Assembly (NCBI RefSeq): GCF_905220415.1
Contig: NC_059566.1
Coordinates: 3,968,001-4,032,000, forward strand
Direction: 5' to 3'
Source: Colias croceus
Lineage: Eukaryota > Arthropoda > Insecta > Lepidoptera > Pieridae
DNA: 64,000 nt
The notes below the pieces were generated by a model that was not told where the DNA came from, did not search any database, and was given only the letters and a program-made list of their open reading frames with translations. This document shows positions 60,701 through 64,000 of the stretch, one piece after another. Each line of letters opens with the position of its first letter. Position 1 is the stretch's first letter. The position numbers and the translations under genes were made by a program.

Positions 60701-63465
60701 TTTATCCGGGTTTTTGTAAGAATGCTAGGGTTGTTGTTGTTTGCGATGCTTTCTAACTGCGTTAGCTCCTCTTGAGTGTTTAAAATCATCAAAATCATCC
60801 ATTTTTGAAGAAAAAAGCGTAACCGATCCTCACTACTCGACGTAGCGCACGGAAGTCATAGAGGAAGGATGTATAACGGAAGTGTCGCGCGTGAGCGTGC
60901 GGCGCCGTGGGCCGTGCGGTGACCCCGCGGCCCCCCGCCAACGGAAAATACAAAATCCTTTGCATGAGGCCACGGGACTCACCCGTGAGCCTTTTACAAT
61001 ATCTTAAAAACTAGACGGTAAAAGTCGCTAGTTTTGATTTATCATACGAATTACTTAATTTTATGAACATTGGGATTAAAATTTTAAGTTGATGAAAATT
61101 ACCGATTATCTGATTACGGCTTGGCTCGAATGGAAAAGTAAGCTGGGCTCACCGGTGGGTCGTAAAGCGTGCAACGTGTTAAGCTATCACCAATTTAATT
61201 AGTTTTGTGTTTCTTAAATAATAGGGTTTGTCCTCAAAATAGTAGATCTGTCACCAAAATGTAGTCACCAAACAATGCAAAATCAGTTCCACATTAAATC
61301 ACCCCTCCTTTTTGTTTTGTCTCCACCCCTTTGATCATTTTTTCATTTAAATTATAAATTGATGTATTAAATTGGTAACGAATACTATTAATTTAATATC
61401 TGAACGAAATAAAATATTACTACTGTATTGGTGACAAAATATCAAATAAAAAGGAGTCGCAGTCAGGGATCGATAATCGATTTATTTGGTGACAGATCTA
61501 CCATTCTGAGCACAGAGCTATTATTTAAGTAATAAAACTGTTATTATAAGAACGAGGTTTATATTCATGTAATGCAATATTATTTTATTGGTTATCGATC
61601 TCTCATTTTACACATATATTAGCATTAATTTGATAATTCACACCTGGGAACAATTTTTGTTTATCTGAGAATGAAAATATTTCGTGGTGATAGATCTATT
61701 TATTAGGTGATACAACTTGATGACAAATATAAATTTTGGTGATAGAAAATATAGTTCCGATAAAAACTAGCCTATGTGGCTCAGTGAAGATGCAGATATC
61801 TAATGGTGAAAGAATTTTTGAAATCGGTCCAGTAGTTTATGCGTGAAAACCATACATACATACATACATACATAATTACAAACCTTTCCTCTTTTTAATA
61901 TTAGTATCATACATATATATATTTTACTAGCTTACCGCCCGCGGCTTCGCCCGCTTTCTCTAAAACGATTTGAGATATAAACTATCCTATCTCTCAAGTT
62001 GGATCGAACTGCACATGGTGTGCGAATTTTATTATAATTGGTTAAGTGGTTCAGGAGTCCATTGAGGACAAACATTGTGACACGAGATTTATATATATTA
62101 AGAAGATTGTACATAGTTATTTTATTATAAATAAATATTATAAGTCACTACACAGTATAAAACAAAGTCGCTGTCGCTGTCTGTCCGTCCCTATGTATAC
62201 TTAAATCTATAAAACTATCAAACTGATTGTGATGCGGTTTTAATAGATAGAGTGATTCAAGAGGACGGTTTTAGTATATAATTTATTAAGTTTTTGACAA
62301 AGCGGGCGAAGCCACGGACGGTAAGCTAGTATATTAAAATCTATACTAATATTATAAAGCTGAAAAGTTTGATTGAAAGCGCTGATCTCAGGAACTACTG
62401 GTCCGAATTGACAAATTCTTTAGGTGTTAGAAAGCTCATTTATTGAGGAAGGCTATAGGCTATATATCATCACGCTAAGACCAACAGGAGCTGAGCAATG
62501 CGGGTAAAACCGCGGGGCACAGCTAGTTATTTTACTTACCTAAATTTAGTAAAGTCATATTGTCCTCATTTATTTCATTTCTATTAATTTCTTGTGCATT
62601 TCTATGTCTCACACTTTTCTTACCCTGAAACAAAAAATGTTTATCTTAATATTGTCTTGTGTTTGATTTTACGCGACTATAATACATTTGGAAATTAAAC
62701 ATTTTAACGGATTTTAAACGCGAATTATTCATTATTTTATTTAAATAATCAATAAACTATATTCATTTGATTTACGGTTGGAAAAATATACAGGGTTACT
62801 TGTAAAACACCAGCAACCTCGCAGGACAAGATAGCTAACACCATAAGTAACAACATTTGTTCTACGACTATTGGCATAACGCAACAAATTATTTTTAAAT
62901 GATTTTTTAAACTTTTATTGTACTCTCTTAACATTTGTAAGTCTATGTTCTATTAATTATTAGATGGACGACGCGACACCCTCTTCCCCCTCTCGTTCCC
63001 TTCTTTTACGTAACTTTTGGGAGGCGTAGAGTTTTTAATATTCAAACGGAAAATTGAATATTTATTTTTGTATGAAAATAAAATCTAACAAATTATCAAA
63101 AGTCGTAGAACAAATGTTGTTGCTTATGATGTTAGCTATCTTGTCCTGCGAGGTTGCCGGTGTTCTACAAGTAACCCTGTATAATAAGAAGCACTTTTGA
63201 AGTGAAACTTCTTTAGGCGCGTTGAGAGTAAAATTTCAATCGCGTCATGGCAATAGCATCACGTCATGGAGTAAGGCCAAAATTTGTATCTTTTTTGACA
63301 AAGAAGTTTCACTTCTGACACGTGTGCTCGACACACATTATTACTTTATTCATTTTGAATTAAATAATGAAAGTAAACTCACAATTTTCTTCTTCCCTAA
63401 CTTTTCCTTTGAATTTGAACATATTTTGAAATCTTCTGAAATTGTATGTTTGTCTTCATATACCC
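48778..63465 (-). CDS. C2H2 zinc-finger protein, C-terminal 483 residues, 13 coding exons in window
   Basis: Exons in transcription order: 63465-63383, 62624-62540, 60321-60203, 58978-58802, 57211-57123, 55988-55866, 54448-54341, 53162-53057, 52084-51975, 51342-51234, 50140-50042, 49295-49179, 48906-48778. All joins are GT-AG and in frame; the first visible exon starts with two bases of a split codon, so the N-terminus (probably a ZAD) lies beyond 64000. A charged linker (exons 1-3) precedes 11 C2H2 fingers, e.g. YKCASCLITFTKKSTYNAH, FPCQYCKKIFRWKASLKRH, MCHHCGKGFP, and HTGERPF before the last finger. It ends IAMPDVFGV. It shares finger number and intron positions with the convergent + gene (C(N/H)K|P and GKGF(S/P)| junctions). 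Likely a nuclear DNA-binding regulator. Confidence 0.9.
48981..49172 (-). mobile_element. Helitron-like element, family C
   Basis: CTAGCTGTGCCCTGTGG to ATTAGTATAGA, lying between the last two exons. Confidence 0.8.
49345..49440 (+). mobile_element. Helitron-like element, family B, truncated
   Basis: TCACTACATAGTATAAAACA to GATTTTGATGCGGTTT. Confidence 0.7.
49472..49600. repeat. Repeat shared with the right window edge
   Basis: CCACAAAACAATTTAAACAC to AGAGAACCCGCG is nearly identical to 63896-64000. Confidence 0.8.
49622..49840. mobile_element. MITE M2
   Basis: GAAGTGGTGAAACTTCTTTA to AAAGAAGTTTCACTTCTTAC plus ACGTGTG. Confidence 0.8.
49848..50020 (+). mobile_element. Helitron-like element, family E
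   Basis: TTAATATATATAAATCTCGT to GGCGGTGAGCTAG. Confidence 0.8.
50331..50420 (+). mobile_element. Helitron-like element, family D, cut by an M1 MITE
   Basis: CTACTAGGTTACATCATAAA to GAACCGATTACAA, then the MITE. Confidence 0.65.
50421..50637. mobile_element. MITE M1
   Basis: GCGTGTCTGCCGAGCACATG to GTTTCACTTCTGACACGCATG; a partial internal duplication of the GTGAAACTT end occurs at about 50496. Confidence 0.75.
50647..50823 (+). mobile_element. Helitron-like element, family G
   Basis: TACTAATATTATAAAGAGGA to GGGGCGGACCGCTAG; a family C-like copy follows at once. Confidence 0.8.
50826..51020 (+). mobile_element. Helitron-like element, G/C mosaic
   Basis: Starts ACTAATATTATAAAGAGGA (G type) but has ACGCTAAGACCAACAGGAGC (C type) and ends GGGACACAGCTAG. 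Confidence 0.7.
51039..51213. mobile_element. Tourist-like MITE (copy 3)
   Basis: GGGCCGATTTTTCAATCCTT to a more decayed right end (AACAGCCC); TTA and TAA flanks. Confidence 0.75.
51437..51615 (+). mobile_element. Helitron-like element, family E
   Basis: CTATATAAATCTCGTGTCAC to GGCGGTTAGCTAG. Confidence 0.8.
52143..52368 (+). mobile_element. Helitron-like element, family D
   Basis: TCCTACTAATATGATAAATG to GGCGAAAAGCTAG. Confidence 0.8.
52439..52665 (-). mobile_element. Helitron-like element, family A
   Basis: CTAGCTTCCACCCCCGGC to CGCATCTATAATA; joined to the next copy. Confidence 0.75.
52667..52850 (-). mobile_element. Helitron-like element, family E
   Basis: CTAGCTTACCGCCCGCGG to ATATATATTAAGATTAG. 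Confidence 0.8.
52858..53048 (+). mobile_element. LINE 3' tail
   Basis: CAACTATGGAGTTTCTTGCC and GAATAAATAAATGTTTGAGT; it ends eight bases from the next donor on the minus strand. Confidence 0.75.
53203..53385 (+). mobile_element. Helitron-like element, family B
   Basis: CCACTACATAGTATAAAACA to GGCGGTAAACTAG. Confidence 0.8.
53440..53635 (+). repeat. Interspersed repeat (CATACAGGTGAAGCTAAT end)
   Basis: CCGTTTAAAGTGGGTCAAAA and GAAGTCGGTTACAAACATAC; related fragments at 32040-32110 and 56745-56795. Confidence 0.5.
53840..54328 (+). mobile_element. Interspersed DNA element with GAAGTCGGTT ends (copy 2)
   Basis: CGGCCGAATTGAGAACCTCC near the left, TTTTGAAGTCGGTTAAAA at the right. A longer interior than copy 1 (28060-28340), including GCGTTACCTCGCTCTGAGGC. 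It ends 13 bases from a splice donor. Confidence 0.7.
54497..55013 (+). mobile_element. Helitron-like element, family A, split by a retroposed LINE end
   Basis: TCCATACTAATATTATA, then an insert at about 54514-54775 that begins with a T run (minus-strand poly-A tail), then AAATGCGAAAGTAACTCTGT to GGTGGAAAGCTAG. Confidence 0.75.
55165..55363 (+). mobile_element. Helitron-like element, family C
   Basis: TCTAATATTATAAAGCTAAA to GCGGAGCAGCTAG. Confidence 0.75.
55430..55865 (-). repeat. Degenerate ACTCACTA repeat ending at a splice donor
   Basis: On the transcribed minus strand this is an array of GTGAGT-like units that starts exactly at the donor of exon 55988-55866 and runs about 430 bases into the intron. 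Confidence 0.75.
56036..56170. mobile_element. MITE M1
   Basis: CAGAAGTGAAACTTCTTTGG to AAAAAAAGTTTCACTTG; the right end is decayed. Confidence 0.7.
56276..56380 (-). mobile_element. tRNA-derived SINE head, copy 3 (truncated)
   Basis: GGGTGGGAATCGAACCCACG and ATCAACCAAGCCAACCGGTC; only the tRNA-like part remains. Confidence 0.8.
56478..56752 (+). mobile_element. tRNA-derived SINE, copy 4 (full)
   Basis: GACTGGCCGGTTGGCTTGGT (A box), GTGGGTTCGATTCCCACCCG (B box), body to AATTGTCCCGAAATATGTAT. Opposite orientation to copy 3, 100 bases away. Confidence 0.88.
56802..57110 (+). mobile_element. Two family C Helitron-like copies, one inserted in the other
   Basis: The first copy runs to GAGGAAGGCTAT and is then replaced by a second start (ACTAATATTATAAAGCTTAA) that continues to CACAGCTAG. 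Confidence 0.75.
57238..57600. repeat. Unassigned sequence starting ACAGGGTGTCCCAC
   Basis: Repeat-like start and the pair TTTTGCATACGCTGAGTACG / ACGTGATCAGTGTATGCAAA near the two ends, suggesting imperfect inverted termini. No second copy in the window. Confidence 0.35.
57622..57785 (-). mobile_element. LINE 3' tail
   Basis: CACAAACTCAAACATTTATT to GGCAAGAAACTCCATAGTTG. Confidence 0.7.
58113..58773 (+). mobile_element. Family B Helitron hosting an M2 MITE and another Helitron
   Basis: Starts TCACTACATATTATAAAACA. An M2 MITE interrupts at 58214-58417, the host resumes (AATAGATAGAGTGATTCAAG), a second Helitron sits at 58512-58713, and the host ends with GGTTTTAGACAAAGCGGGCG...CTAG at 58773. 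Confidence 0.75.
58512..58713 (+). mobile_element. Chimeric Helitron: family E 5' half, family D 3' half
   Basis: Up to GAGAGATAGGATAG it is family E; from GGTTTTATTCCGGAAATCCC to GCGGGCGGAAAGCTAG it is family D. The switch lies in ATAGGATAG, which both families share. Confidence 0.8.
59029..59222. mobile_element. MITE M2
   Basis: GAAGTGAAACTTCTTTATCG to AAAGAAGTTTCACTTCTTAC. Confidence 0.8.
59220..59492. repeat. Nested inverted repeat around an inverted M2 fragment
   Basis: AATATTTTACAGGAAAATCT at about 59227 is inverted at about 59468-59487. Inside, an M2 right half (59293-59417) lies in the opposite orientation to the copy at 59029. Confidence 0.75.
59650..59770. mobile_element. MITE M1, shortened
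   Basis: AAATTTCAAGGTCGCGTCAT to TTTCACTTCTGACACGTGTG. Confidence 0.7.
59773..59939 (+). mobile_element. Helitron-like element, family F
   Basis: TCTAATATATAAAAATCAAT to GGGGCGGACCGCTAG. Confidence 0.8.
59952..60198 (-). mobile_element. Helitron-like element, family A
   Basis: CTAGCTTTCCACCTGCGG to AATATAGTATGGA; it ends five bases from a splice donor of the minus gene. Confidence 0.8.
60360..60457 (-). mobile_element. Helitron-like element, family D, cut by a piggyBac-type element
   Basis: CTAGCTTTCCGCCTGCGG to TCCGGGATAAAAACATCGGG. Confidence 0.7.
60462..61178. mobile_element. piggyBac-type non-autonomous element, 717 bp
   Basis: Ends CACGTTAAACGCT and AGCGTGCAACGTG with TTAA on both sides (60458-60461, 61179-61182), the piggyBac target. 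Inside, palindromic GGCTCAYCGGTGAGCC-like motifs lie near both ends (60511, 60557, 60978, 61146). No ORF. Confidence 0.8.
61205..61550. repeat. Element with long imperfect inverted ends
   Basis: CTTAAATAATAGGGTTTGTC and AGTAGATCTGTCACCAAA on the left match, inverted, TTTGGTGACAGATCTACCAT and AGCTATTATTTAAG on the right. No target duplication identified. Confidence 0.6.
61755..61912 (-). mobile_element. Helitron-like element, family G
   Basis: AAACTAGCCTATGTGGCTCA to TTTTTAATATTAGTATCA; the terminal hairpin is lost. Confidence 0.6.
61926..62104 (-). mobile_element. Helitron-like element, family E
   Basis: CTAGCTTACCGCCCGCGG to ATATATATTAAGAAGA. Confidence 0.8.
62145..62330 (+). mobile_element. 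Helitron-like element, family B
   Basis: TCACTACACAGTATAAAACA to GACGGTAAGCTAG. Confidence 0.8.
62340..62527 (+). mobile_element. Helitron-like element, family C
   Basis: TCTATACTAATATTATAAAG to GGGCACAGCTAG, ending 13 bases before a splice donor on minus. Confidence 0.8.
62791..63179. mobile_element. MITE with about 79-bp terminal inverted repeats
   Basis: CAGGGTTACTTGTAAAACAC to the inverse ending GTTCTACAAGTAACCCTG; arms match with few changes through CAACATTTGTTCTACGACT. TATA on both sides. 389 bp. Confidence 0.85.
63197..63343. mobile_element. MITE M1
   Basis: TTGAAGTGAAACTTCTTTAG to AAGAAGTTTCACTTCTGACA. Confidence 0.8.
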
Positions 63466-63534
63466 CTGAAATGAGAAAAAAGTTATGAAGTAGCAATTTA
63501 ATCTCTATCTCTGTATGTGGGAGCATTTAATGTA

Positions 63535-63690
63535 ATTTTTTTGGATATTTCTCGTTTTATTTTTAAAAAGTTATTATTGTCATTTTACTCAGTAGGTTAA
63601 GTACTTTTAATATCAGTTTAAAGTTTTTTGATATCTGCAATAGTTACGGAATAATCGCCTGTGCACACTTAACGATTACACCCTGTATAT
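63535..63690. mobile_element. Repeat ending ACACCCTGTATA (copy 3)
   Basis: TTATTATTGTCATTTTACTC and GGAATAATCGCCTGTGCACA, as at 36837-36992. Confidence 0.7.
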
Positions 63691-63692
63691 TA

Positions 63693-63850
63693 AAAATGAA
63701 TCACCAAATGTGTTGGCAAGCAGAAAACTCGAGAACGGCTGAACCGATTTCGTTAATTCTTTTTTTATAATATTCCTTGAAGTACGAGAAAAGTTCTTAC
63801 GAGGAGAAAACGTAAATATGTACCACGGGCGAAGCCGGGGCGGAACGCTA
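63693..63850 (+). mobile_element. Helitron-like element, family F
   Basis: ATGAATCACCAAATGTGTTG to GGGGCGGAACGCTA. Confidence 0.75.
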
Positions 63851-64000
63851 ACCGTTGATAAAATTGCATTTTTCGTTGTGTTAGTGTTAGTCTTACCACA
63901 AAACAATTTAGACGCAGTCTAACTTTAAACCAGGGATCTGTCACTTTAATAGTTGTCTATGTGAAATACGACAAAACCAGATTAAAGAGAACCCGCGCTT

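Overview
The window looks like a lepidopteran (moth or butterfly) chromosome. It is AT-rich, its genes carry many short exons with GT-AG introns, and it is packed with small interspersed elements of lepidopteran type: Helitron-like copies ending in a GC-rich hairpin plus CTAG, a tRNA-derived SINE, CR1/Jockey-like LINE tails ending in (GTTTGA)n, piggyBac, P, pogo, Harbinger, Merlin and IS630-Tc1-mariner remnants, and BEL and gypsy LTR elements. Nothing bacterial is present, and there is no rRNA, functional tRNA or CRISPR. The species assignment is an inference from repeat style, not from a marker gene.

Left part, 1-24 kb: a graveyard of mobile elements and virus-derived sequence. A broken Harbinger transposase and MADF/BESS-type ORFs come first (0.1-3.7 kb). 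An intact 248-codon ORF that looks like a viral nucleoprotein follows (4.4-5.1 kb). Next is an eroded LINE (5.5-10.7 kb) carrying a foldback MITE, a piggyBac fragment and a short-LTR gypsy element. After more LINE, mariner-like and pogo fragments comes a candidate viral nucleoprotein fragment joined tail to tail with a BEL gag (15.3-18.6 kb). A two-gene candidate viral block (20.2-22.35 kb) lies between fragments of a P-element-like transposase.

Middle part, 24-30.8 kb: a nearly complete IS630-Tc1-mariner element with matched terminal inverted repeats and a D...E spacing of 82 codons, bordered by two near-identical copies of a Helitron plus flank. Fragments of Merlin-like and unassigned transposase-like ORFs follow, then about 1.3 kb of AT-rich sequence leading into the first host gene.

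Right part, 30.8-64 kb: two host genes. A ZAD-C2H2 zinc-finger gene on + has 13 coding exons (30825-43430) and 11 fingers. A C2H2 gene on - has 13 visible coding exons (48778-63465); its N-terminus lies beyond the window and 11 fingers are visible. The two converge, share finger number and several intron positions, and look like inverted paralogues. Nearly all of their intron length is Helitron, MITE, SINE and LINE sequence, often nested. Both are probably nuclear DNA-binding regulators; their targets cannot be read from the sequence.
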